Part shown: one piece after another, positions 47,870 through 58,900 of the stretch
Layout: every line of letters starts with the position of its first letter
Position numbering within the stretch: the first letter of the stretch is position 1
Source: Ichthyophis bannanicus
Lineage: Eukaryota > Chordata > Amphibia > Gymnophiona > Ichthyophiidae
DNA: 64,000 nt
NCBI GenBank assembly: GCA_033557465.1
Contig: CM066031.1
Span: 1,230,429,312 to 1,230,493,311 of the forward strand
Direction of reading: 5' to 3'
Notes under the pieces: model-generated
The model's input: only the letters and a program-made list of their open reading frames with translations
Databases searched by the model: none
What the model was told of the DNA's origin: nothing
Made by a program: the position numbers and the translations under genes

Positions 47870-48330
47870 TAGCCCCTTGTCAATGATCCACCACGCCACA
47901 AACTGCCCCAGAACCTTGCAAAATGACTCCATCCTATGCATACAGCCTCCCACAAATGCACCACCATGTACAAACTGCTCCACCCCTAAAACTATCCCTG
48001 CAAATCACCCAATATCAGGCAAACTACCCCAACATCCCCAAAAAACTACTGCCTGCAACTGCTTCACTACCATTCGAACTGCACTCACCTCCAAAAAGGA
48101 ACTCCCACAATTGCACCCCCCCCCCCTTCACAACTGCCCGTCACTACATATCTGCAAGATGGGTTGCAAAGAATTCCGTGAACCATGTTCTACTTGCTTT
48201 ACCCCTCCCAGTGATTTTGCTGAGCTCTGGCTGCCTCATCTAATAACCACTAAAACCAAAAGTCGTACATATTGGCCAGCAGCAAGGTATAGAAGAAAAA
48301 AAAAAGGGGGACATGCTAGACCACTGGGGT
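47870..48330. repeat. CA/CCA-rich dispersed repeat
   Basis: Related to 46041-46340. The plus-strand open frame across it is compositional (Pro/Thr/Cys-rich) and shows no conserved domain. A short periodic GATGCTAGAC-like motif follows at 48310-48390. Confidence 0.4.
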
Positions 48331-48439
48331 AAGATAGTGAGATGCTAGACTACAAGGGGGAGGGAGGAAGAGGAGAGACGCTGGATGGCAAGAAAAATGA
48401 AAGAGTGAAACGAAATAGAACTGGGGAGGTGGTAAAAGG

Positions 48440-51256
48440 GAGTAAAGGTGCATTTTAACGTACCAGGTAATGTGCCTTTCCTTGAATCCTACTAGACCAG
48501 TCAAGCAAATGGGCTGTGTTCTCCTAACAGCAGGATTGGTTGAGACAAAGTAAGAAAAGCCAGGTTTCAATATCATAATTCCCATGCCTATATTAGCCTC
48601 AGCCACCAGAGGCCCCTTAAGTATATGGGAGAAACATGACAAGCCTCGCACAACATCAACCGTGGGCACAATGAGTGAACAACAGTAGAGACACTATATA
48701 TAGGAAAGCATAAATATAAGGCTGTCAGTAGACAAGAACCTGCAGAATCAAGTATAAAAAAACACATAGCAGACCCAAAGGGTGCACAGCAGAAGAAACA
48801 GAGCAAATACAGATTCAGGGGCAGACTCTTGACTGGTCTAGCAGGACTCAAGGAAAGGACATAACTAGTTAGTCCAGTTCAGACAAGTGGGACTACCAAA
48901 GCTACAACATCCAGTGGGCAGGAAGAAAAGACACAGCAGCTCACAAAATCCTTGAAGCCAAAGAGAGTTTGCCCATGCGTGGAAAGTGATGCCCACGTCG
49001 CTGCCCAACAAAGGTCTGCAGGGGCTACCGAACTCCACCTATGATGATGCTTGTGCTCGGGTAGAATGGGGGCACAAACCCTCCAGAACTGGCCGGTTCC
49101 GCGAGATGCGTTGAGGCATGGACACTGCATCACCCCTGCATGGGCCGCAAAAAGCACAACACGATAGTATGACTTACAAGAAGAATAAGTAACCTCCAAG
49201 TACGGAGAAGCACTCTCCAGAAATCTACAAGGCAGAGACTATTCTTCCTCCAACACTGCTCCTTTAAGAAGGAAAGCAGGCAGTCCACCCTAGTTCATGT
49301 GAAAGGGAGACAGCACCACAGACAAGAAGGAAGGCACAGGCCAAATTGAAAGTCTCCTTTGAAAAATACAGATAAGGAGCTCAGCAAGACAGAGCCGGCA
49401 GCTCGGAAATCCACCTTGCAGAAACAAATCGCGATCACAAAGACAATATTGAGCATCAAATTCTTTTAGGTAGCATACTTCAAAAGGGGCCGCCATCAGA
49501 GCCCTGAGCACCGGGAGCAGATCCCAGGAAGAGATCACAGATCGAAGGGAGGATGCAGACAACACAGCCCTTAGAGAAAAGCATGAGAATTCAGGTGCAA
49601 AGCTAGAGAGACTTACCAGCAACTAAACCTTAGAAAATAGGATAAAACTGATATCTGAACTTTCAGGGAGCTGAGGGGAAAGGCCCTTCTCCAGGCCAGC
49701 CTGGAGAAAAGTCAACAGAGATGGCAACCTGGCCACCTCAGAAACCAACTACCGAGCACCACACTATCACTCAACGAGGCACCAGATCGGCAAGTATGCC
49801 AGCTTGTAATAGCTTACCTGGGCTCTGAGTGGAATACAGACCACCGCGGTGTGTAGCCCTTATGTAGTATTAGCCATCCCCTTTCAAGAGCCAAGCTGTA
49901 ATCAATAAGGGAACAGGGTCCTCCAGGACACAATCGGTCCCTGCTGTAACAGGCCCTGAGAAGGAGGCATCCGAAGAGGAGGCACCTGCAGGAGCTGCAT
50001 CGGGTCTCCGAACCATGCTCTCCTCGGCCAATCCAGTGTCACCAGAACAACCCTACCTGGTTGGTGTACTAAAAATCCGAAGCAACATACCCCACCAGGG
50101 GCCACAGAGGAAACACAAACACCATGTGGTGAATTGACTAAGGTTGTGGTCAGGGCATAGAAGCCTTCAGACCCTATCTCTGTGTGGTGAGTGAAGCGGC
50201 GGCAAACTTTGGCATGGGCACAGAATCAACTGAAACGCCTGACTCAACTCCCGCTCTCTAGGATCCAGAGTGTTCCGACTCAGTAAGTCCGCTTCCACAC
50301 TGGCAATGTGCTGTGACAAGGCTAGGAGATTCTTCTCCACCCAAAGTGTAAAGCAGTCTCCAAAACTACCCCGGCACTCCTCGTGCTGTCTTGCCAATTG
50401 ACATAAGCCACCACCACACTTTGGAATGCTCTCCCCTCCTCCTTACGTTTAGAGACCCATCATACCACCTTCAAACAAAATCTGAAGACCCATCTTTTCT
50501 CCCTGGCCTTTGACCTTCCCTCCCCTGTCGTGTGACCTTCTTGCTTTCCTTACACTTTGTTTCTATCTTGGAATATGTATTCTCTCCCGCTCGTCTTATC
50601 CTACTACCTCCCTCTTCTGTCTTTCCTGTCAAAGCATTGTAACTTCCTTTCTTATTGATCACTGGCCACCCCGCCTCCTTGACTTTTTCTTTGTTTTTTG
50701 GAAAAATTGTACACCGCCTTGATTCCTCGCAGAAAGGCGGTTTTAAATTCAAATTCAATAAACATAAACAAACATAACCCATGTCATTGTCTGAAAAACA
50801 TTCTAGACTAACCTTGCCCTTGTACACCAGGGGCCAGAAATGCAGAAACCCCAAACCTGAGGGCCCTTGTTTAGAGAAAGTTGATGGCAGCCACACCGCT
50901 TCCCTGCATGTCCAATGGCCTTGGACCCTACACGTTGGCAAATGGGCTCCCAGGTCGGAGGGAACAGCATCCATCGTCAGGGATCTAGGAGAAAAAAAAA
51001 ACAATTGTCCCAGCAGTATGCCCTTCCTTAGATGACAAGGCCCTGCCACCACCGCAGGCTGGACTTCACCATCAACAGGAACAGGATCCTGCACGCTTGA
51101 ACTCCTGAGAACTCTGGGACTGTAGCAGTCGGAATGTAAGCAACACACCTATGGCATCATCTCTCTGGTTACCACAATTCAATCCGAAGACAGGCAAGTT
51201 GAAGATAGGCCCCCAGAGTCTGGGGGCCTCGCTACACACAAAAACAGCGCAAGGCC
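48440..51256 (-). mobile_element. DIRS-type retrotransposon, diverged family (copy 7, cut by the gap)
   Basis: The left end has TTGAATCCTACTAGACCAGT near 48483 and its complement GACTGGTCTAGCAGGACTCA near 48833, the end/internal-region pairing seen in other DIRS copies. Recombinase traces lie at 49200-48960 (ADLCWAATWAS, the C-terminal Trp-Ala-Ser motif) and 49622-49290. RNase H traces lie at 51000-50780, with TMDAVPSDLGAHLPTCRVQG and VSLECFSDNDMGYVC. A LINE 3' end (50400-50775) is inserted. The sequence runs into the assembly gap, so gag and RT are not seen. Confidence 0.65.
50400..50775 (+). mobile_element. L2-type LINE 3' end inserted in DIRS copy 7
   Basis: It starts with codons for TTLWNALPSSLR-type sequence and continues through TTFKQNLKTHLFSLAF to a tail with TTGTACACCGCCTTGATTCC and AAAGGCGGTTTTAAATTCAA, then AATAAACATAAACAAACATAA. 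It is 5'-truncated. It separates the RNase H part of the DIRS from its downstream recombinase. Confidence 0.7.
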
Positions 51257-51756
51257 NNNNNNNNNNNNNNNNNNNNNNNNNNNNNNNNNNNNNNNNNNNN
51301 NNNNNNNNNNNNNNNNNNNNNNNNNNNNNNNNNNNNNNNNNNNNNNNNNNNNNNNNNNNNNNNNNNNNNNNNNNNNNNNNNNNNNNNNNNNNNNNNNNNN
51401 NNNNNNNNNNNNNNNNNNNNNNNNNNNNNNNNNNNNNNNNNNNNNNNNNNNNNNNNNNNNNNNNNNNNNNNNNNNNNNNNNNNNNNNNNNNNNNNNNNNN
51501 NNNNNNNNNNNNNNNNNNNNNNNNNNNNNNNNNNNNNNNNNNNNNNNNNNNNNNNNNNNNNNNNNNNNNNNNNNNNNNNNNNNNNNNNNNNNNNNNNNNN
51601 NNNNNNNNNNNNNNNNNNNNNNNNNNNNNNNNNNNNNNNNNNNNNNNNNNNNNNNNNNNNNNNNNNNNNNNNNNNNNNNNNNNNNNNNNNNNNNNNNNNN
51701 NNNNNNNNNNNNNNNNNNNNNNNNNNNNNNNNNNNNNNNNNNNNNNNNNNNNNNNN
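51257..51756. other. Assembly gap of 500 N
   Basis: A run of exactly 500 N, a round number that suggests an arbitrary or estimated gap size. DIRS copy 7 is cut on the left, and the env 3' fragment starts immediately on the right. Confidence 0.98.
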
Positions 51757-52430
51757 GATGGTATGTGGGGCTATCGAACCCCAGTCTACATGATTAATCG
51801 TATTATTCGCTTACAAGCAGTAGTTGAAATAATAACCAATGAAACTAGTCATGCTCTCACTCACGCTCTTAGCTAGACAACAGTACTCAGAGGGCGCACT
51901 GCCATATCTCAGAATCGCTTAGGCCCTTGATTATTTGCTAGCAGCTGAAGGAGGACAGTATGTGGTAAGCTGAGATTTAACCAATTGCTTGTTTTGAAAA
52001 TAGATGAATAAAAGGTCAAGTAGTTGAAGAAATTGCTAAAAGCATATGCAAAGACATGCTTATGTGACAGTACAGGACTTTGGCACGCCTTGTAAAATTT
52101 TCCTAATGGCGTTCTGCTAACCTTTGTCTCTTGGCTGGGAGGATTTAAGACTTTTATATCTTAGTACTAAATCCTTGTTGCTGTAGTCTTTTTTTTTGAC
52201 TCTGCTTACGCATGTTTAATCCCATGTTGTATGCGTTTCCCGTCATAGTGCGAATTGATAGTACAGTAGAGCGGAAGACCGCAACTAGAATAATGGGGCT
52301 TTATACAAAGTCAGCCCTAGTGGAACTAGTAAGACTCCTTTAAAATCAGGATTTGAATGCGGCTCTGGAAAGTGATTTAAATTCTCACACCTTATTAAGT
52401 AATTAGGGTGAGATTAATCAAAGGGGGGAA
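51757..52430 (+). pseudogene. env: Error-laden copy of the retroviral env 3' end
   Basis: This segment aligns along its whole length to 61465-62089, the transmembrane half of env plus the polypurine tract. The differences are mostly single-base insertions, many in or beside homopolymers (for example the T run near 52190-52197), scattered every 10-30 bases. This breaks the frame repeatedly. Such a pattern is unlike natural decay, where substitutions dominate. The neighbouring LTR at 52431 shows almost no such errors. It may be raw long-read sequence used to fill the gap edge, or a real second provirus with sequencing errors. Confidence 0.85.
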
Positions 52431-52962
52431 TGTGGCAGGTGCAGGCCTGTGACCCACGGTGTCTGACATAGGCAGGCCAGCATGGCTAGCTTGACCTGTA
52501 AATGAGGCCTGTGGAGAGGCATATAGGATTGCACATCCCCCAATATGCTGCTATTGTAAGAAAGAACTCAGTAGAAATATTGAATTAGCTTAGATAAGCA
52601 GAATTGCAGAATTAAGAAATGGAAAAATACAGAAAAGATGTGTTTTAAAGTTACTGATAAGAAAGAGTACATTTGCAGAGAAATATTGAGGAGTGCTGAC
52701 AGATGAGTTACAGAACCTTGCTCTTCTGCACGCACAAATGGTCCCATAGCCTTGAAAGTGTGGAAGTAACAAGTTGATGAACTGACCATTGTAATTGGGA
52801 CTAGAAGGGGGGCAGGCAGGTGTCATGCCTACAGAAGCCCACAGAAGGAAACATAATTGGAGAAACTTATCAGTACCGGGACCAATAGAAGGGCTACGGG
52901 AGGTACGGGAGCGTACCGGGACCAATGAAATGTTTTTCTATACCTAGAATGGAACAGAAGTC

Positions 52963-52970
52963 TATAAAAG
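52963..52970 (+). promoter_or_regulatory. LTR TATA box
   Basis: TATAAAAG, about 37 bases downstream of the second CCAAT repeat. Transcription would be expected to start roughly 25-30 bases downstream, near 52990-53000. The same box is at 62621-62628 and 348-355. Confidence 0.8.
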
Positions 52971-53035
52971 TTGTTGTAATGCTTGAAAACTTTGCTCAGC
53001 CATTTTGAAATTGCCTTGCTTGAGACTTGTGCACA

Positions 53036-53041
53036 AATAAA
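53036..53041 (+). promoter_or_regulatory. LTR polyadenylation signal
   Basis: AATAAA about 70 bases after the TATA box, so a short R region is implied. The copies at 62694-62699 and 421-426 are identical. Confidence 0.8.
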
Positions 53042-53102
53042 TGATTTGGACCTTCTGAACAGACTCCTGGTATCATTGGTTTGTCTGCGCTTTGCTGCTA
53101 CA

Positions 53103-53288
53103 TACTCCTTGAAGCAAATGGTCCATAGCCTTGAAAGTGTGAAGTAACAAGTTGATGAACTGACCATTGTAATTGGGACTAGACAGCCATTTTTGAAATG
53201 CTTGCTTGAGACTTGTGCACAAAAAATGATTTGGACCTTCTGAAACAGACTCCTGGTATCATTGGTTTGTCTGCGCTTTGCTGCTACA
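53103..53288 (+). repeat. Damaged partial second LTR before the primer-binding site
   Basis: After the complete LTR and a few leader-like bases, the sequence jumps back into U3 (AAATGGTCCATAGCC near 53117). It then skips from about 53183 to the region just before AATAAA and repeats the LTR 3' end to CTGCTACA at 53288. It contains several 1-base indels relative to both full LTRs. The true boundary to the primer-binding site is therefore ambiguous. This looks like a misjoined or poorly corrected read. Confidence 0.75.
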
Positions 53289-53294
53289 TATTCC

Positions 53295-53312
53295 TGGTGC
53301 ATTGGCCGGGAA
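53295..53312 (+). promoter_or_regulatory. Primer-binding site, tRNA-Gly type
   Basis: The 18 bases TGGTGCATTGGCCGGGAA are complementary to the 3' end of vertebrate tRNA-Gly (GCC anticodon type, with CCA added). Six bases (TATTCC) separate it from the last LTR-like CA, more than usual, perhaps because the junction is damaged. Confidence 0.88.
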
Positions 53313-54043
53313 GTTGTGGAATCAAAGTGTATATAGGGCAATATACCACGACTTTCCGCCTCTATAGGCTTGGTCCTGCCGGGATCGCGCCCTTCCGACG
53401 AGGGCCGCTCCCTGGCGCCACCGGTCCCTTGTATCGGAGGGAGCTGGTCGGACCTCGGCGGGTGCCGGGCCCGGTCGGAGCCAACGCCTCGAACCCGAGT
53501 GAGGGGAGTCCGAGGTCCAACTCATGCGCCTGCTTGGGAAGTTTTGAGGACCGGATCCGGTGAGTATAGTTTTGATTTTGGGTCTAGACAGAAATAGAAA
53601 GAGCAGTACTGCCATTGGAACTTGGAATTTGGAATTGTAATCTCGAGATATTGGGAATTGGTAAGAGAGCTTGATCAACTCTCAAGGAAGAGCCGAGTAG
53701 CCTGGCATGGGAATTCGCTAGGTGAAACCCTCATCCTTTTTGTAATTGGGAAAAAGACTAGTCAGAACAGATAGAAACGAATGCATTCTGGGAATACGTT
53801 GCTAGCATGATTGTGTGAACGAAGTGTGAATGAGAGGTCTGGCAGCACGGACCAAGTGAAGGTGGACCCCTGATTAGCGCATTTCCTGACCGGGCGACCG
53901 CGCTCAGGTCGCGAAAAGGGGGAAGCGATTGTCGTCTTGTCTTGTTATTTGTATTCCCTATACGTTTCCAGGGCCGTGAGGACCCCTTACCCACGGTCCG
54001 CCCACCTTTTCCCTTCTGTCTGTTGTTGCGCGCACACATCGAA
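53313..54043 (+). other. Provirus 5' leader with candidate splice donor
   Basis: 730 bases without a conserved coding frame, GC-rich at 53380-53520. A good splice-donor match (CGGTGAGTA, GT at 53560-53561) lies 248 bases after the primer-binding site and could serve for env mRNA. The leader would also be expected to hold the packaging signal, which I cannot delimit. Confidence 0.6.
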
Positions 54044-54400
54044 ATGGGAGGGGCGGAGTCTACTAGAAACACTCCATTAGAATGTATGATCGCACATTTT
54101 AAAGAGGGATATTCAGGAGATTATGGTATTAAAATGACAGCAGCCCGTTTGCAGATTTTGTGTACTAGGGAGTGGCCCGATCTAGACCCCATCTGGCCCC
54201 GAGAGGGAACGTTCACCGTAGAGATTATCCAGTCAATACATCGTAGAGTGCGGGTAGCGCACCCCGATCAGTACCCCTATATAGATTCCTGGTTAAGTAT
54301 TTGTGAAGATCCGCCCTCCTGGGCGCAGCGCTGTTATGAGGAACAGTGCAGAATAATGTTAGCTAAAACAGATTCTAGACAGAAAAAAGGAACAGCCTAG
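54044..54400 (+). pseudogene. gag: Provirus gag, matrix part
   Basis: The ATG at 54044 starts a frame beginning M-G-G, so Gly2 could be myristoylated as in gammaretroviral matrix. About 118 codons follow, resembling the gammaretroviral MA fold region (a Trp-rich helix bundle is plausible from CTREWPDLDPIWPREG). The frame ends at a TAG at 54398-54400, just after an A6 run (54383-54388). The rest of gag continues in another frame, so a 1-base change in that homopolymer probably broke the frame. An upstream in-frame ATG at 53942 is less likely the start. Confidence 0.8.
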
Positions 54401-54401
54401 A

Positions 54402-54971
54402 ATGAAAGAGCAGGATAAGAAAGCCAAGAAGAAACCCATCTTGGCAGATCCCGATTCCCCAGAAGTAGTCCTCAGGCAGCCCCGAACCCCAGGTCCAGTA
54501 AGAATCGCTCGGCGGCGTCCTGCCCCGGAACCCCAGAGACTGCCAGAGCCGAGGCAAGACCCAACCCCAGACCCCCCTCCTCCTGGAGGAGAGGAAGAGA
54601 AAGAATTAGCGGGAAGAGAAGAGGAGGATGTAAAAAGTGAGCCAGAAGCGGAGCTAGAAGAAGAAGAAGGAGGGAATCCCCCAGAAGAAGAAGAAGAGGA
54701 CAGTGTACAAATAATTGAGGAAGCCAGCGCTAGCACTAGCAAGCCAGTGAAAGAAAAACCCAAAGCAAAACCAGTTGAGAAAAAGAAAGCAACTCCTGCA
54801 AAGACAACGACAATAGCCCTTAGATCCCAGACCCAAATGACGCCTGGGACGACAGCCAAACTGTTTCCCTTAAGGCAAGTCCCGGGGGTGCCCGTAAAGA
54901 ATGATAATGATGAAGTGGTAGCGGGACCCCTAACTTATGTGTATATCCGTTCTCTACAACGGATTTATTAA
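54402..54971 (+). pseudogene. gag: Provirus gag, proline/glutamate-rich middle part
   Basis: 189 codons rich in Pro, Glu and Lys (for example RRRPAPEPQRLPEPRQDPTP), in the position of gammaretroviral p12, leading into the start of capsid. I see PPPP but no PPxY, PTAP or YPxL late-domain motif in this frame. The frame is shifted against the matrix part. It ends in a premature stop near 54971 because of a further 1-base shift around 54944-54947, after which capsid continues in a third frame. Confidence 0.7.
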
Positions 54972-55657
54972 ATTGGAGGTCGCACTATGCCTCCTATACT
55001 AGCAAGCCCCAGGAGCTGACAGAATTAGTAACTAGTATTATGGAAACTCACCAACCCACTTGGCCAGATTGCCGTCAGCTCCTGACCACCCTATTTACCA
55101 CAGAGGAACGAGCGAGAATTAGAAAAGCAGCTATCGAATGGATGGCAGAAAACCCTGCAGCTCCAGCGCAGGGGCAGAATATAATAGATCGTAGAGAAGC
55201 AGCTCAGAGAGAATTCCCAAATGAAGACCCCCAATGGGATCCAAATACAGATGAAGGATCCACCGCCCTAGCCCGTTTTCGCCAAGGCTTTTTACAAGGC
55301 CTGCGAAGAGGAGGCCAAAAAGCTATGAACCTTTCCAAAGTAGCAGGAATTATCCAAGGAATAGATGAGAGCCCAGCAGATTATTATGAAAGATTAACTG
55401 AAGCTTATAGAATGTATACTCCCTATGATCCCGAGGCACCAGGAAGTTTATGCATGGTGAATTCTGCTTTTGTAAACCAGTCTCAACCAGACATTAGACG
55501 TAAATTACAGAAATTAGAAGGGTTTGCGGGCATGAATGCAACACAGTTATTGGAAGTCGCTCATAAAGTGTATGTGAATCGTGATACTGAAAGACAGAGA
55601 GAATGTGATAGAAAGATGAAGAAGAAAGCTGATTTTTTTGGCTGCGGCCATAGTTGA
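54948..55657 (+). pseudogene. gag: Provirus gag, capsid part
   Basis: The frame is open to 55657. It carries a major-homology-region-like segment, ESPADYYERLTEAYRMYTPY (about 55374-55433), as in gammaretroviral capsid. The tail is Lys/Arg-rich. The frame is lost at a T7 run (about 55630-55637), after which nucleocapsid continues in the next frame. Like the two other breaks, it lies in or beside a short homopolymer. Confidence 0.85.
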
Positions 55658-55967
55658 AAAGAAAAGGGGAGGTGTCCCTAATCGAAGGAGCAGAGGAAGA
55701 GGGCGGGGTCAAGGCGGAGGCCGGACCCAGAGACTAGGCGTGAACCAATGCGCCTATTGCAAAGAAGAAGGACATTGGAGAGATACGTGCCCGCAACTCG
55801 AAGACGCCCAGCAAGATGACGAATACGATCATCAGTGGCGAGAAGAAAGACGAGGCCGTCCCCGAGGCCGAGGAGGAGCCAATCGAGAACAATTCCAGAG
55901 AGAGAGGGGAGGAGGAGCCATCCAAGCATTGGCCACACAGGCCCATGATGAGGATGACGTGGATTAG
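55638..55967 (+). CDS. gag: Provirus gag, nucleocapsid part, ending in UAG
   Basis: Basic, Arg/Gly-rich, with a single zinc knuckle CAYCKEEGHWRDTC (C-X2-C-X4-H-X4-C), the usual number in gammaretroviruses. The frame ends at TAG, 55965-55967. The following pol frame is in the same register, so termination suppression at this UAG, as in murine leukaemia viruses, would produce Gag-Pol. The listed start is only the first ATG of the frame; the protein would be made as part of Gag. Confidence 0.85.
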   Translation: MAAAIVEKKRGGVPNRRSRGRGRGQGGGRTQRLGVNQCAYCKEEGHWRDTCPQLEDAQQDDEYDHQWREERRGRPRGRGGANREQFQRERGGGAIQALATQAHDEDDVD

Positions 55968-58900
55968 GACAGACCGGGCTCCAAGTTTGCTTTAGGTCTC
56001 CAGGAGCCTATGGTCGAAATACAAATAGGAGACCAATTTATGAACTTTATGGTTGATACTGGAGCAGAACATTCAGTAATAGACAAAAAGATAGCCCCAT
56101 TCACCAAGAAAGCAGTCACCATTATAGGAGCAACTGGTGCCAAAGCCACAAAGTCTTTTCTACAAAACCGAATATGCAGTCTAGGAGGACAGCAAGTAAC
56201 TCATCAATTCCTTTACATGCCCGAATGTCCAGTACCCCTACTGGGACGAGATATGCTAGCCAAGCTTCAAGCCCAAATATCTTTCTCCGAACAAGGAGAA
56301 ATGCAAATGACAGTGAATTCCCAAGCCAAACCAGCAGGAGTAATGCTGCTGACAGTACCCCGAGAAGAAGAATGGAGATACTACATTGATGATTCGATTC
56401 AAGATACCTATTTTGAACAAACTTTGAAGAACATTCATGCACCACTTGAAGTGTGGGCAGAAGGCAGCCCCCCAGGCCTAGCCAAACATATAGCTCCAGT
56501 GATTGTAACCCTCAAGCCTAGTGCTACCCCAGTGCACGTCAAACAGTACCCTCTCCCAAGAGCCGCAATTGAAGGCATTCATCGCCACCTACAGAGATTG
56601 CTTGAGTATGGCCTACTAAAAGTATGTCAATCCCCATGGAACACCCCACTCTTGCCAGTAAAGAAACCTGAGACAGATGATTATCGCCCAGTGCAAGATT
56701 TGAGAAGAGTAAATGATGCAGTTGAAACTATACATCCAGTTGTGCCCAATCCTTACACTCTTCTAGGACTGATACCTGCTGAAGCTACCCATTTCACTGT
56801 ACTGGATTTAAAAGATGCATTCTTTTGCATAAGATTAGCCCCTGTAAGCCAAATATTGTTTGCATTTGAATGGCAGGACCCAATCTCTGGTAGAGGGGGC
56901 CAACTTACCTGGACAAGATTACCCCAAGGATTCAAAAATTCACCTACCATCTTTAGTGCTGCACTAAATCAAGACCTTTCAAGCTATCCAGTAGCCCCGG
57001 GGAAGAGAGTACTTCTCCAGTACGTGGATGATCTGTTGATAGCTGCCGTATCAGAAAGAGAATGCATACTAGCCACCAAAGATCTCTTGCAGTTACTAAA
57101 TGAAGCTGGATATAAAGTTTCCAGAGCCAAAGCACAACTATGCCAAACAGAAGTGAAATACTTGGGTTTTCGTATTACCCAAGGAAGCAGAAGATTAGGC
57201 AGAGAAAGAAAAGAAGCAGTATGCAGAATTCCAACTCCAACAACCAGAAAGCAAGTTAGAGCCTTTCTGGGAGCGGCAGGATATTGCCGAATCTGGATAC
57301 CCAACTTTGCCCAAATTGCCAAACCACTGTATGAAGCCACAAAAGGAGAAGAGAAGTCACCACTGGAGTGGGGACTTGAGCAGGATACAGCCTTTCAGAA
57401 GTTAAAAGAAGAATTGATGTCATCACCAGCACTTGGACTACCAGATGTCCACAAACCTTTCCACTTGTTTGTACATGAAGCACAGGGAAATGCCTTAGGC
57501 ATGTTGACTCAGAAATTAGGAAATTGGGAACGACCTGTAGCCTACCTATCGAAACAATTGGACCCTGTGGCCAAAGGATGGCCACCCTGCTTGAGAGCAG
57601 TTGCAGCTACAGCGCTACTAGTGAGTGAAGCAGACAAACTCACACTAGGACAGAACATACGAGTCACTGTGCCACATGCAGTCCTTGCCCTTATGGAACA
57701 GAAAGCAAATTATTGGCTCACCAATTCCCGAATGTTGAAGTACCAGAGCATGTTATGTGAAAACCCACAGATACAACTTGAAGTGAGCCATGCCTTGAAC
57801 CCAGCTACCTTGATACCCATCAGTGAAGAACTCCCAGAACATGACTGCATCGAAGTCATGGAAACTGTGTTCTCTAGTCGATCTGACTTGACAGATGTGC
57901 CCATAGACAATCCTGACCAGATCTATTATGTTGATGGGAGCAGTCTCATCCTTGACGGACGACGCTGTGCCGGATATGCAGTCGTCACTCAACACGAAGT
58001 AGTTGAATCATCAGCCCTAGCCTCAGGCACATCAGCCCAGAAAGCCGAATTGATAGCACTCACCAGAGCATTGTTATTAGGAGAAAAACTTGTGCTAAAT
58101 GTATATACAGATTCCAAATATGCCTTCACTACCTTGCATGCCCATGGAGCTCTCTACAAAGAAAGAGGACTCATCACATCCGGAGGAAAATCAGTCAAAT
58201 ATGGTCCCGAAATATTGATGTTACTTGATGCAGTCTGGGCCCCAACACGTGTAGCTGTCATGCATTGTAGAGGACATCAAGCAGGAAAAGGAGAAGTTGC
58301 TCGAGGAAATAGATTCGCAGATGCCTCAGCACGACAAGCAGCTATGACAGGACAGATTGCCCCACAAGCTATGCCAATGCAAGCAGCATTGTTTCCAGTA
58401 CCCTTGAATCTATGGACCCCACGATATACCACCAAAGAATTAGATTACTATTGTGACAAAGAAAATGGAGTATTGAAAGATGGATGGATTGAGCTGCCAC
58501 CAGAAGAAGGCAGTCAACCTCCGGGAAGAATAGTAATTCCTGAACTGTTAGGACCATCCTTTGTCAAAGCTTTCCATGAAGCCACCCACTATGGAAAGAG
58601 TGCTATGGAGAAAGCACTCAGACCACATTTCTACATCCCTCTAATGACAACCATATCAGCCTCAGTAGCCCGACAATGTCAGATCTGTGCCAAGAATAAT
58701 GCCAAGCAAGGCCTTATTACAGCACCCCGAGTTCAGTCAAGAGGTGTGACCCCCATGCACAACCTCCAAGTTGATTTCACCGAAATGCCAAAAGCTAATG
58801 GATACCATTACCTACTAGTATTAGTTTGTACCTTCTCTGGGTGGGTAGAAGCATTCCCAACCAGAACTGAGAAAGCCCGAGAAGTTACCAAAGCCTTAAT

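Larger units (their letters stand above)
52431..53102 (+). mobile_element. Provirus 5' LTR (or 3' LTR of a tandem copy)
   Basis: 672 bases, starting TGTGGCAGGT and ending TGCTGCTACA, so with the canonical TG...CA ends. By eye it differs from the LTR at 62090-62760 by one substitution and one 1-base indel. U3 carries two copies of GTACCGGGACCAAT (52873-52886 and 52913-52926), each with a CCAAT box, then a TATA box and AATAAA. It is preceded by the polypurine tract of the damaged env copy. Confidence 0.95.

Noticed and set aside
47877..48332. A 151-codon plus-strand open frame as a gene
   Set aside because: Biased Pro/Thr/Cys composition over a CCA-rich repeat that recurs at 46 kb; no domain.
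51757..53102. A genuine tandem provirus sharing an LTR
   Set aside because: Not accepted as established, because the upstream env copy has a sequencing-error-like insertion pattern and abuts a gap. It stays possible, but a fill artefact is more likely.
53942..54043. Upstream ATG (53942) as gag start, giving a longer N-terminus
   Set aside because: The internal ATG at 54044 gives M-G-G with a plausible myristoylation site, as in retroviral matrix; the upstream extension shows no signal peptide-like glyco-Gag pattern I can support.
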